A stretch of 64,000 bases of DNA from Neonectria sp. B-13 (Eukaryota; Ascomycota; Sordariomycetes; Hypocreales; Nectriaceae), in assembly GCA_002682825.1 (NCBI GenBank), contig NOKP01000051.1, forward strand, positions 124,001 to 188,000, written 5' to 3'. Positions within the stretch are counted from its first letter, which is position 1; each line of letters starts with the position of its first letter. The position numbers and the translations under genes were made by a program. Shown here one piece after another: positions 33,941-44,211 of the stretch. The notes beneath the pieces are model-generated. The model was given only the letters and a program-made list of their open reading frames with translations, was not told where the DNA came from and searched no databases.

Positions 33941-34214
33941 AGCCACCACACTTCTCAACTTCGAACGGACTAGACTACAGACTACGGTGTGATAGAGATA
34001 GTTTAGAACATAGCTACTTTGGTTCTGCCAATAACAAATATATGTCTCATTCTTCAGATGTCAATGAATTCAACACTAGAGTTTGAAATGACGGGTTCGA
34101 CTCAACCCACTTCTGCAAGAAGACTTTGCCCAACCCAACAAACACTCCTGTAAACGCTCTCACTTCCCGGTATTTTTTCCACAAGCATCACGTTGAGGCT
34201 TTCTATCTGCGACC

Positions 34215-35250
34215 CTAAGAACACGCCGCCCCTTGTCGTATTAAACCGCAACCAGCAAGCCTACTCATGATTGACACATCCTTACCAAAGCAGAAGACCC
34301 ACGGCGCGTAGTTCAGCAAGCTCTCAGTCTCAGTTGAGAGGACAATAAGCTCATACACACGACCCACCACGAATGTAGCCTGTCGCCAGTCGTCATGCAT
34401 GTGGTATATGATACCGGCGGGCGCGTTGTCGACGGTTCCTCGGATGACGGCGGGGATGCCAAGACTCATGCTTTGTGTGTCGAGGGAGACGAGGAGATCA
34501 AGGCGGAAGGATGACTTTTGAGTATGGACAAGGATCCGGCGGGAAAACATCGACAACCGAAAGGGAGCCAAGCGTCTCGTCCCAAAAGTCGATGTACCTT
34601 GGCCAGCGAAGCTGAAAAGCCGCATCGAGTCTATTACGCGAGTGACATTGAAGGGGCTCGGGAGAGTTGCGTATAGAGTCTAGAATGCCGTAGGTACTGC
34701 CGTTGTCTCTAGCCCAACTTTGGACACAGCCCTGGAAGTACACAAGCGCAGCAGAGAGGCGGCTGGCTCGTCTCTGAACGTTCTGGGCAACCTGACTTGG
34801 TCTATCCGAGTGACTGAAGTGGTCGGCTCCGGGGCGGGCTGGAGAATTGTGAGACTCGGCCTAGTCGTGAGAGCTCCGTCGCTTTCAACTTTCTCAGGGA
34901 CGTTTCTGCAGAAGATCGTGCCAGAAGGAACAAGTGACACATCCCAAGTCGAGGGATCCAAACGACCTGAGATTCAGCCACATCTGCCATGAAACCAGAT
35001 CGTCTTGCTGACAGCAACCCATGTAGTGCTCGAAGCGAAGGTGGCTACAAAATCTACAGAGATTTCTGCCGCCTTCATCGGCGCATACTTGGCAGGCCGA
35101 GCGGAAGATTTTGTGGTGATGGTGGAGAGAGAGGCCGACATCGCGACCCTCGACGTACTGCCTTATGGGTTGTGCAGCACAGAACTCGCATGCTTGCTTC
35201 AAACCCTCACCGCCGTCGTGAACAACATGCGAGCTGCTAGGGGCAGACAT
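34215..35250 (-). pseudogene. Broken cysteine-rich HET-like gene
   Basis: The first 118 codons (35250-34897) encode a Cys/His-rich start (CEFCAAQPIRQY, HHHHKIFRSACQVC, CRFCSHLRFEHYMGCC, GCVTCSFWHDLLQ) of the sort found before HET-type domains. The frame then hits TGA. A different frame continues with protein-like sequence (LTILQPAPEPTTSV, RTFRDEPAASLL) to a TAG near 34680. The same frame later opens again into YHMHDDWRQATFVVGRVYEL and TESLLNYAPWVFCFGKD. No GT/GC-AG intron I could place restores one frame, and no HET core (SHVW/DALCI) was found. I interpret it as a decayed or frameshifted gene. If the cDNA shows unusual splicing, it could instead be a working gene of unknown function. Confidence 0.45.
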
Positions 35251-36237
35251 TCTTCGATGGGAGAGTGCCGAAAGGTACAGATCTCAATTGCCGAGAATCC
35301 CCGCGCCCTGCAGAATTTAACAAGGAAGCTGACTGATTATAACATGGTTATTTTACAGGCGCACAAGGGTACTGGAAACTCAGTACAGGCTGGTCGCTAC
35401 ATGCTCTCAAGGGCATCAAAGACGTCCATCGGGACATCACCGTGGTATTCGTATCAGTCAATCTATTTGTATTAAATCTTGGCATGGGTCGATCTTGATG
35501 AACTACTGCCTCATGATGCTCGGAGAGGCGACTGCCGGGGCATGTCCCGACCCTAGCCGAGTGGAGCTATGAAAAAATATTCTGGTACCAGCGGACTCCA
35601 ACGGCCGAAAAACATCATGTGTGCGTAAAAACATCGGGCCTTCAAACATCGGGCCTAAAAATATCATGTGTGTCCATGGTGTGAGCGGTAGCGCCAGCGG
35701 TCCGTAACCGGAACCAATGTGTCAACACCTACTAACTACTTGGACTTGTGCCAGGGTAACGGGTTGACTTGTCGTAACGCCAAACCAGCATGATACCTGG
35801 CGATGCTGTAACTTGGAGCCTTGGTTCTCAAACTAAATGAGCCGCAGAGTATACAAGGCTTTCTTGTTTTCAGACAACTTCCTCGAGTCTCCGTAGCAGC
35901 GTGGAGGCAGCCAGACAGACAGCTTTAGACGCGCCGAATAACCACCTTCAAGACGTCCTTCTCTTGATTTAAACTGGCCATTGGGACTAATTAGCTTTAA
36001 GCTCTAGAACCATGTGGACGATTGTAAATAGAAGTGGCAAGGTTCGTGGTGGAGAGGTCCTCATTGATTCCCAGAACAGAAATGACTAGTTGTGGGGCTA
36101 GATATTTTTCGACAACCCAAGGGCGTCTGCTTAGCAGAGTCATAGTATAAGAAGAAGCATTTAATGGCTTCTTCCAGTAAATTATCCAGATAATATCAGA
36201 GATTCTATCAAGCGCATCAAACCAAGCAGCTTCTAAT
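35251..36237. other. Intergenic region with small repeat
   Basis: About 990 bp upstream of the MCT-type transporter. It contains the nested repeat at 35608-35672. A 110-codon minus frame at 35997-36329 overlaps the transporter start on the opposite strand and is probably spurious. Confidence 0.4.
35608..35672. repeat. Nested short direct repeats (A-B-B-A)
   Basis: The unit aacatcatgtgtg occurs at about 35610-35623, and nearly identical atatcatgtgtg at about 35661-35672. Between them acatcgggcct-type units occur twice (about 35630-35641 and 35646-35656). All four copies are in direct orientation. Function is unknown; it may be a footprint of local duplication. Confidence 0.5.
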
Positions 36238-37748
36238 ATGAACGAGTCCCGAACGATGGAATCCATTCCGGCTTCTGTTACTCCTGGAAAGACACCTAGC
36301 GCGGACATTACTCCCGCTCTCGATGTCATTCAAGACCCAGAGTCTGCGTCAAGCTCGATGCGGGGAGATGTTGAGACAGACCGCGGGGCCTGGCTATGTG
36401 TACTGGGGTCATTGTTGTTCCTCATTCCCTCCTTCGGTAAGTTGCCTTCCTCCACAGCGACACTTTGTTACTGATATTGGACTTTAGGCTTCATGGCATC
36501 GCTGGGAACGATCCAGTCCCATCTCAGCCTGAATCAGCTCAGTGACTATTCTGTGGGCGAAGTTGGATGGATCAGCGGAGTTTACCTCTTCCTGTCACTC
36601 ATCTCCAACTTCCAGATTGGATCGATCCTAGATCGTTATGGACCTCGGGTCCTCAGTCTCATAGGAGGAGTCTTCACCACCATCACTTTCTTGCTCATGG
36701 CAGAGTGTAAGGCATACTGGCAGTTTATGCTCTGTTTCGGTGTCTTTGGCAGTATCGGCACTGGAATCGATGCCGTCACCGCCATTGGCGTTGTCGGCAA
36801 GATATTCATTCGTCGTCGTGGTCTAGCTGTCGGTATGGCAGTCATGGGAACGTCCATGGGGTCGGTCATCTTCCCCATTATGCTTCGATACACCCTTCCG
36901 AGCCTAGGATGGGCGTGGTCGATGAGGATTGTGGCCTTGGTCGTCGCATGTGTCACTTCACTCGGTGCTCTCTGCTACCTCCCTTTTCCTCGACTTGTTT
37001 CGACTCAACAAAACGAGAAGGCCCCAAAACCAGCAGCTTTCAACTTGTCAGCTTTCCGATCTCCGGCTTTCAGTTTTGTTGCTGCCGGTGTCTTCATGAT
37101 CGAATTCGTCGTTTTTGGAATCGGTGGCTTGCTGCCAACAATATCGACGGGAGCAGGCTTTTCTGCCGAGGATGGTTACACCCTGCTCTCCATTCTAGGA
37201 GCTTGTTCCTGCCTTGGACGATTCACACTCGGCCTTGTCGGCGATCGGCTTGGGCCTTTGAACTCGATGCTCGTCGTCATGGTCCTTACCGTCGTCTTAA
37301 TGGGAACCATCCTCATCCCTTTCAGTACTACGTCGGCCTCAATGTTGTACGTCTTCTCTGCTCTATGGGGATTCTGCTCAGGATCATTCTACGCGCTTTC
37401 TCCAGGTAAGTCAACATCGATTACAGTGTTTGATCAAACTAACAGGGTCTAGTGTGTATTGGTAAAACATGTGAGGCTAAAGACTATGCGAGATATTATG
37501 GTAATGCTCATTTCACTACTCAGTCCCTGGTTGAGTTTGCACTAATACGTTTACCAGGCTCCACGAACTCTGCCGTCGCCTTTGCACTACTAATATCCAT
37601 CCCCTTGAGTGGGATTATGCTGGAAAGTTTGGGTGCACAGCCATTGGCGTGTGTGTTTCTGGCAATCGTCTTCCTTGCGGGTCTTTGTTTCTTTGCTGCG
37701 CGAGCGTTGCTGATCGGAAAGCTGGTTGACTTCCGCACGAAGACGTAA
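36238..37748 (+). CDS. MFS transporter, monocarboxylate-porter (MCT/Mch) type
   Basis: A membrane transporter of 451 residues from exons 36238-36436, 36488-37405, 37453-37500 and 37558-37748, all in phase. The polar N-terminus (about 50 residues) leads to TDRGAWLCVLGSLLFLIPSFGFMASLG, the D/R-G-x-W start typical of the MCT family. SILDRYGPRVLSLIGG is the loop 2-3 motif, and YWQFMLCFGVFGSIGTGIDA follows. After the central loop (STQQNEKAPKPAAFN) a second six-helix bundle contains GRFTLGLVGDRLGP. The third exon encodes CIGKTCEAKDYARYYG, the C-terminal signature, only after splicing. Fungal members transport riboflavin, monocarboxylates or unknown substrates, so specificity stays open. It converges with the acetylesterase gene at 37929, 180 bp away. 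Confidence 0.92.
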
Positions 37749-37928
37749 CCTCACCTCATTCTGGATTTCGCGGTGTTATCAGGGAAAATAATATGAAGAG
37801 GGTCACTGCTGCGAGTGAAAAACAGTTGGGCTAATGTAATAGAAATATCAAGTCGTGGTCACAACAACAGGAAAACAGACCCCATGGTGGGTGTAATAAA
37901 TATATGAATCTCCTTGCTTTTTCCTACT

Positions 37929-38729
37929 TTATTCGTCACCCGTCGCGAACTCGCCGGCCCAGATCTTGTCACTGAGCGCCTTGTTTGGGACAAAGAAGGG
38001 CTTAAGGTCAGCCCGCTTCTGCAAGAGGAGGTCAACAACCATTCGAGCAAAGACTGTCTCGCCAGCAGTATTGAGATGCGTCTTGTCGCCGTCGCTAAGA
38101 TCATAGTACGTCGCGTTGTCCGAACCAATGGCATTAACATAGTCGGTGCTCGCGATGTTCAGATCCAACCACTTGATGCCGACCGCCTTGGCGGTTTCGA
38201 TTGCTGCTTGACGCCATTCCTCCAAGTTTTGGATGACGGCACCCCCACTGAAGCGACGGCGAGTCAACGAGGTGATGATGATCTGTGATAATAATTTAGT
38301 TCACGGTGACAGTACCAAGCTGGCAAGTAGACTTACTGGGGTTCCACCAGCCTTCGTGACGTCGGCACTGAGGCTTGTAAGATTGGACTTGTATTCGTCC
38401 AGACTCATGACCTTTTGGTCGTTGTGGCCGAATTGAATAGTGACAATTGGCCTAAAGTCTTCCAGTTGGTCCTCGATGCCTTTCAGCACTGCCTCCCATC
38501 GACCGTTCGCCTTGAAGGTGACAGTAGTCGCGCCGCTCTTGGCGGGATTGATGCCAGCCGCAGGTGCTTTCAGGTCTCGCAGGAATCCATCTCCCCAGCC
38601 CCCATTCACCGCGACAGTAGAATCTCCGGTAAGGATGAAGTATGGAGGCTTCTTGTCTCGAGACTGGGGAGCCGCCTGAACTTGACTCGCTACCGCTGCA
38701 GCGGTGAGAAGAGCTTGGAGGAACTTCAT
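37929..38729 (-). CDS. Secreted rhamnogalacturonan acetylesterase-like SGNH hydrolase
   Basis: Removes acetyl groups from pectic rhamnogalacturonan (CE12-like), outside the cell. Exons 38729-38337 and 38282-37929 give 248 residues. A signal peptide (MKFLQALLTAAAVASQVQA) precedes the SGNH fold: block I is YFILTGDSTVA with the nucleophile Ser, block II Gly is in GWGDGFL, block III is QFGHNDQ, and block V is LSDGDKTHLNTAGE with the Asp-x-x-His pair. Length fits the family. The frame extends upstream to 38783, but the signal peptide fixes the start at 38729. A TATA-like site lies about 110 bp upstream at 38837-38846. Confidence 0.92.
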
Positions 38730-39925
38730 CTTGGGCTTAGTTGGGAAGTTATTGGCGAGGCAACGTTTCAGGAGTCGAGGCAAAGAATGTTGAGCTACAG
38801 CGTAGACGTGATTGACTTTCGGGGCGATTCGTATCCCTATTTATCGTGAGTCCTACCCCAGATCCGCAATCTCATGCAGAATACCTCGTCCCTCGCAGCC
38901 AACGTCCGTATAAGCTCGGGCACTGCTTTAGCGAGGACGGTACGACCGAAAACAAAACACACAATCCCTTGGTCCGAACCGGACTCGTTTCCACCAATGG
39001 CCGCCGCGCAGGACCTGGTCTATATAGCACCACATACAAAACGCCATCAACCTTGTCGAGAAGGTGTGCTGCTAGCTTCATTGTAAATTGGGATGAGCTC
39101 AGAGGTTCCTCGGGGAATTATGCGCGGACTACCGTTCAAGTTTCCTGGTTGGCAGGATTGAGCGTGTCAATTAGTACGAACAATGTGGCTGTCAAGAAGC
39201 AAAGTACCCATTACAACTCGTATGTGTTTATTTAGTTCGAGTGGACGTGTCGATTGTCCAACTCTAAGTTGTGGCTCTCGCGATATTAGAGCCACGTGGG
39301 CTTGTTCCCGTCGAGAGTCAAAATGACACCCATCACGAATAGTCTCTAGTCTCCTTTGGTGTTTTCCGGGCTACATTCCCCGTTTTGCGAAGAGATTCGG
39401 CCGAGGCCCGGCTCGCGCTTCGGTGGGTTGTTCGCCCGAGGTGAAATCTATGCAAATGCATCGGAAAACTAACTCAAAAGAATCCTGAGTCCTAATGCAG
39501 CTCTCCTCCTACAAGGAAACGCGACCAAAAAGAACTCTAAAGCTGAGCGCTTAATGCAGGTAGTTGAAATCTTCCCCGCACTGATGCTCATTGACGGGAT
39601 ATTTCTGGTCTTCTCCGCAACACGATGGTTTCCTAGCGGTGCACCTGCCTTGTACAGCTGGCAATGGACAGCTTTGAGCTCCGTGTGGACTATCCGCAGG
39701 CCAAAACAACGTGTCCATGACGTGTCATTGGCCGACTGAGGGTTTCATTGTGCCTGAAAGGTTGCACCAGCAGAGAATCTCAGCGGTGAATGGGGTATTT
39801 TGCCTCCGAGGTGAGGGGTCACGTTGTCCATAGAGTTTGGCCAAGAGCTACAGCTGTTGGAAAAAAACAGATAGACTTGGACGCGACCTGTTCAGAAGGC
39901 TCTTTTGAGACTCGAAGCCAGTTTC
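38730..39925. other. Intergenic region
   Basis: About 1.2 kb between the start of the acetylesterase and the 3' end of the 2-oxoglutarate oxygenase gene. The first 120 bp hold the acetylesterase promoter. Short plus frames at 38846-39235 and 39554-39739 have no recognisable domain and no good start context. Confidence 0.35.
38837..38846 (-). promoter_or_regulatory. TATA-like element of the acetylesterase gene
   Basis: On the minus strand the sequence reads CGATAAATAG, about 110 bp before the start codon at 38729. Spacing suits a fungal TATA box with a short 5' leader. Confidence 0.35.
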
Positions 39926-41368
39926 CTATTCCAGAACCTTGACATCATACTCTATATCCGTCCTTATTATGTACTTTGCGCCCTTCCTTACTCCCGTCCC
40001 TTCATGCAGCAACGCTCCATTGGACTCGCCGTGTGGGAAGATGGCCACGGCTCCCATCACAGGCCGCACTGGGTATGCGTTGAGTGTGCCCTCCTGCGCC
40101 GCTGGCATAAAGAAGGTTGTTTCGCCGCCCTCAAACTCGTCATTTAGATACAGCAAGAAGGTGAACATGGAGCTCTGTTTCTTTCCTTCGGGCGAGACAT
40201 CGTAGACGTATTTGTCGTCGGGGAGGATCCCAGAGGGCGGCCACGCGCCGTCGATATGGCATCGGTACTCGGCGCCGGGGACGTATCTATAGACACGGAA
40301 ACGTCGGTTGATGCCTCGGGCTAGGCGGCCGTTCACGGACGGGGGCACGAAGGGGGAGATGCGCGCCCAGAGCATGTCGTGAAAAGTGGTGTCGACAACC
40401 CAGTAGAAGTTGTGCGCCAGAATGCTAACGTCTCCGTCCTCGCGGAGGGGCGCGTCAGCCATGAAATTGACGGATTCGCCAGCAGCAATGATTGCCTTGC
40501 ACTCGGCGGGAGAGAGGACATCCTTGGCCAGGCCGAGGCCGGGGACAGCGGGATGGGGAGTGTAGGTTATGGACGGGCCTTTGGGAGCGAGTGGCACGGC
40601 GTTCGGGGCGGAGGTGTAGAGGATGGCGGGATGGTGGTTCGGAGGTTTTCGGAGGGCGCCGGGGGTTGTTTCGATGATGCGCAGAGCGGTAGAGGGCGAG
40701 GCCGGGGCCAAATCCAAGATGGACTTGTCCAAGACGGAGGCGTAGACTTGTTCCGGTGACGTCGAAGGGCGGAGGTCCCAGATTGACTGGAAGGCAATGG
40801 GAGAGGAGGAGTAGACGGCCTTCGGGTTGCTATCGATCGGGGTGCTGACTCGTAGGACGGCATCGAGGACACGAAGGAGCTCCTTTTCCTTGGGGCCGCG
40901 CTCGACAGGGACAGAGTCAGGCTGCGTCGAGAGCCCGCTGACGACGTCGAGATCGCGCACCCAGCGACACAGCGCTCCGATCTTGGGCTCTTCGCCTCGG
41001 ATTCTCATCTCGGCGAGCAGGATCTTTGCGTCAAGGTATTTCTCGTCGACAAGTGCGCCGGTGATTCGTGAGGTAAGGTTTCCGCCCTCGACAGTGTTGA
41101 CGCCGGTGGTGCAGGCCTGGCGGAAATCATAGGCGGCGACTCGCAGGTCTTTGCATTGTTTCGACTTGATCAGGTTGGGGTATTGTGCGAGTGACACGAG
41201 AGTCTCAATGGTGATGTCGAGTTCATCGTCCGAGACGATCGTCTTGAGATGTTTGGGCTCGAGAGCTGCGCCATCGGGAGGCGGCGTGAGGGCAGCGGCC
41301 TTTGGGAGTTTCTGAGGGAGGTCGACTTGGCCGTTTCGCTTGCGCTTGGAGGATTTGGACTTGGCCAT
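39926..41368 (-). CDS. 2-oxoglutarate/Fe(II) oxygenase, prolyl-4-hydroxylase-like, with long N-terminal extension
   Basis: A non-haem dioxygenase that would hydroxylate a protein or small molecule using 2-oxoglutarate and O2. It has 480 residues and no intron. The N-terminus is lysine-rich (MAKSKSSKRKRNGQ), a possible nuclear signal. Residues about 60-240 are helical with a pentatricopeptide-like piece (YLDAKILLAEMRIRGEEPKIGAL). The P4Hc-like domain (about 275-480) has the iron ligands H371-x-D373 in YRCHIDGAW and H455 in LLHEGTG, with K465 in GAKYIIRTD expected to bind 2-oxoglutarate. FTFLLYLNDEFEGGETTFF is the typical core. The frame opens at 41464, but 41368 gives the better start context and avoids an unlikely leader. 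The true substrate is unknown. Confidence 0.88.
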   Translation of the reverse strand: MAKSKSSKRKRNGQVDLPQKLPKAAALTPPPDGAALEPKHLKTIVSDDELDITIETLVSLAQYPNLIKSKQCKDLRVAAYDFRQACTTGVNTVEGGNLTSRITGALVDEKYLDAKILLAEMRIRGEEPKIGALCRWVRDLDVVSGLSTQPDSVPVERGPKEKELLRVLDAVLRVSTPIDSNPKAVYSSSPIAFQSIWDLRPSTSPEQVYASVLDKSILDLAPASPSTALRIIETTPGALRKPPNHHPAILYTSAPNAVPLAPKGPSITYTPHPAVPGLGLAKDVLSPAECKAIIAAGESVNFMADAPLREDGDVSILAHNFYWVVDTTFHDMLWARISPFVPPSVNGRLARGINRRFRVYRYVPGAEYRCHIDGAWPPSGILPDDKYVYDVSPEGKKQSSMFTFLLYLNDEFEGGETTFFMPAAQEGTLNAYPVRPVMGAVAIFPHGESNGALLHEGTGVRKGAKYIIRTDIEYDVKVLE

Positions 41369-41827
41369 GATTGCAATTGACAGTGATGGGACGACGGTTG
41401 CAAGTTGAAGTTTGCCAAGTGGGCGATTTTGGAATTTTGGAAATAGCAGACTCGGCACATCCACACATCGTACGTCGCTAGTGGGGCAGATTCACTTCAC
41501 TGGTGGCGTCCCGGAAGATTGAACTACCGGCCGATCTACCCCGCATTCTCTCTCTTGTTCACTGAAAAGGTCTAGGGTATGGTCCATAAGAAGTCGGCAA
41601 GTAGACTATTGGGAGAAAACATCGACTTTGAATGGGAGGTACTCGAGGAAGCTTTGAAGGACAAAGGTCCTCTTCTAGGAAATCATCATATGATTCTAGT
41701 CTAATCAACCGCAGCAAGTCCGTAACGTAATAGTCAAACTGACAGATCCAAGTATCTCCACAAACAAGTCATTACTCTCTCCCACCGGCATATGACAAAA
41801 ACACGAGTCCAAGGCAATGTCTCCTCG
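41369..41827. other. Intergenic region
   Basis: About 460 bp between two minus-strand genes: promoter of the 2-oxoglutarate oxygenase and terminator of the MFS gene. No distinctive motif was seen. Confidence 0.35.
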
Positions 41828-43506
41828 CTACAAAACATAACGGAATTGAGGATTCTGTGGGGAATATTAGTCCTGTTCTTTGGATCAGATGCGTGAGAAA
41901 ATGAGAAAACCTACCTCAAAGTCCGTGCGATCAACGACCTCCTCTACCGTCGTTGCCGCATCACCAACAGCAGCCGCCGCTTCATCTCGTTGCTTGTTGC
42001 GGGAAATCAACAGCAGACGCAACATAATGGCAACCACCATTTGCGTGCAAGAGCATGCGAGGATGACTATGCAGCCAGTCGGGTAAAGGGGCGACTCCTC
42101 CGCAAGGAATGCATGAGGGCCAATGATGTTACCGACACAGTACGCTGTGAAGACAATGGCCGAGGCAGTGATGCGCTTGGTGTACCCTCCCAGGTTTGTT
42201 GCTGGCATTTGCAGAGCAAGAACCAGGGACGCGACAAAGGACCCAACAATGTAGTAACCAAACAGGACTCCAATCTTGTGATGTTCCCGGTCGAGCTTCC
42301 ACATCAGACACGTGCCGATGATGGTGGGAATCAGGTAGAGCGTCATGACGATGGTACGCGAGTTGGGGAGCTTTGAAGCGAGGAATGTCCCCGAAAGAAT
42401 CCAGAAGACCTGGAAGGCGCCCTGCGGAATGCCCAATGCAGTCGTAAGCAGCGGGTCCTTCACAAGACCTTTGATGATGAGCTTTCCGAAGTTGGCGATG
42501 CCGCCATTGATGACCTCGTTCAAGAGCATGAAGAGGGTCAACAGCCACACCTGCGGGTCCAGGAACGCCTCCTTAATCTGGTACCACTTGATAGACTTGC
42601 TGAGAACGCCAGTTTGGGCGAGTTTCGCGCGTCCAATCAACAGTGCTTTCTCCTCGAGGCTGAAGTTCCTGGCAGACATGATGCTATCTGGCAGGAATGC
42701 GAGCAGAACAAAAGCCCAGAGAATTGTGGCTGCACCGCATGTAAGAAATACGGCCTTCCAAACGGGGAACGAGTCGATCTGGCCGATTCCATAGCTGAGA
42801 AGGCCACCGATCATGGAGCCAACCCCATTGCAGCAGTAGAAAATGCCGGCTCTGAAAGGTTGCTCGGATCGAACGTACCTGTACGAAACAGCATCACGTC
42901 AGTAGGAAAACACAAGGTTGTTGTCACAAAGCGTCCCACTAACCACATAGAAACCATCATCATGAAGCACGTCGTGATGGGTGCCTCGAAGAGACCGAGG
43001 AAGAATCGACAAGCAGCGAGGCCCCCAAAATTGCTACAAGCCGCCGTGAGCATCAGGACAGAACCCCACGAGAGGACGCAGCCAGCGACGACCTTGCCCA
43101 TGAGTGTCTTCTGGGCGAGGTAGACCCAAGGATACTCGGCGCCAAGGTATGCAAAGTAGAATATGCTTGCAAACCACGAATATTGTCCCTGGGTGACGCT
43201 GGTGCTGGTAAACAGGTCGAACACAGCCGCGTAGGACATGGCCTGCTTGTCGATGTACTGCAGCACATAGGTTCCAGCTAACAGGGGCAGCACGATCAGA
43301 TCTATCTTGCGAACGAGGCGGCGGTTCTTTTCCTTGTCGTCGAGAAGCTCCTGGAGATATTCATTGCTGAAGTTGTGCTCCCGGAGGAATTCTTCGGCGG
43401 CATCGACGCTGTCGACCTCGCCAAGTGCGATTGACTCGGCCTTTGTGGCGTAGGTTTCGTTCTTCTCGGGGTCTATCCCGCCCTTGTAGTCTGCTTCAGT
43501 TCCCAT
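41828..43506 (-). CDS. MFS permease, Dal5/allantoate family
   Basis: A plasma-membrane importer, probably for an organic acid or amide. Exons 43506-42944, 42878-41915 and 41854-41828 give 517 residues. The soluble N-terminus is followed by the first helix (IDLIVLPLLAGTYVLQYIDK) and the AAVFDLF and SWFASIFYFAYLGAEYPW segments. Intron 1 splits MW|YVRSEQPFRAGIFYCCNG. The 27-nt last exon adds ENPQFRYVL, the conserved tail of this permease family. An unspliced reading would end in a different, non-conserved tail (VGFLIFSRI). It is divergent from the carboxylesterase at 44212 across 705 bp, so the two are likely co-regulated. A TATA-like gatatttaag lies at 43633-43642. Confidence 0.93.
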
Positions 43507-44211
43507 CTCGGCTGGTTGACGAAATATGGCAAGCAGGGGTGAGAGTTGGGACTTGGAAGTCGGCTGAATGTCAAGTGTTCGGCGAGGGCGGCAAGTGAGA
43601 CGGATTCATCCAAGTGAGGAGCCCATCCCCGCGATATTTAAGCCCGGCTAGCGAAACGGCGATCACCAACAGCCGAGTCATGGCCTATCTTGGAAATGCA
43701 AGCATCTAGATACGCCAGGGGTTGACGTGCAGGGGATATAATCAAGAGCCATATTTCACAACTCATCCTATATGCCCAATGCAACCGAGATATGCTGGCG
43801 TGGGGCATGCGAATCATGGCCAGCCCGGTGCTAGAAATAGGATACTATCACCAACATCCTAGTTACTATCAGTGTTGAAAATTATTGGCTCTTCTTGACA
43901 ATTTGCCACTTGCGAGTCAAGACCGAGATAGCGAGCATCGTGACCCCATGATCGGGTCCCAGATCTGTCCCCGGTGGACTATCAACCCGGCCGGTAGATT
44001 TAGCGCCGCACCTTTCTCCAGAGAGATAAAGCCGGGGAGCATCGGTCGACAATGTGCCCACGGACCACGGTCCCCCTCTCTTATCTCGGCTTTAACCCCG
44101 CATCTTTGGCCCCGACTCCCTTGAGATACTGGTTGTATGTGTGCTTAAAGAGTCTTGGGCCGACTATCGAATTTCCGTCACATATCTGTCCCCGGCTACC
44201 CAATCACAATC
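43507..44211. promoter_or_regulatory. Divergent promoter between MFS permease and carboxylesterase
   Basis: A 705-bp shared intergenic region. It has a TATA-like gatatttaag at 43633-43642 (about 130 bp from the permease start), a CGG-N13-CCG pair at 43657-43675 and a contiguous CGGCCG at 43988-43993. These are candidate Zn2Cys6 sites, by inference for the regulator encoded at 48389-49872. Confidence 0.35.
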
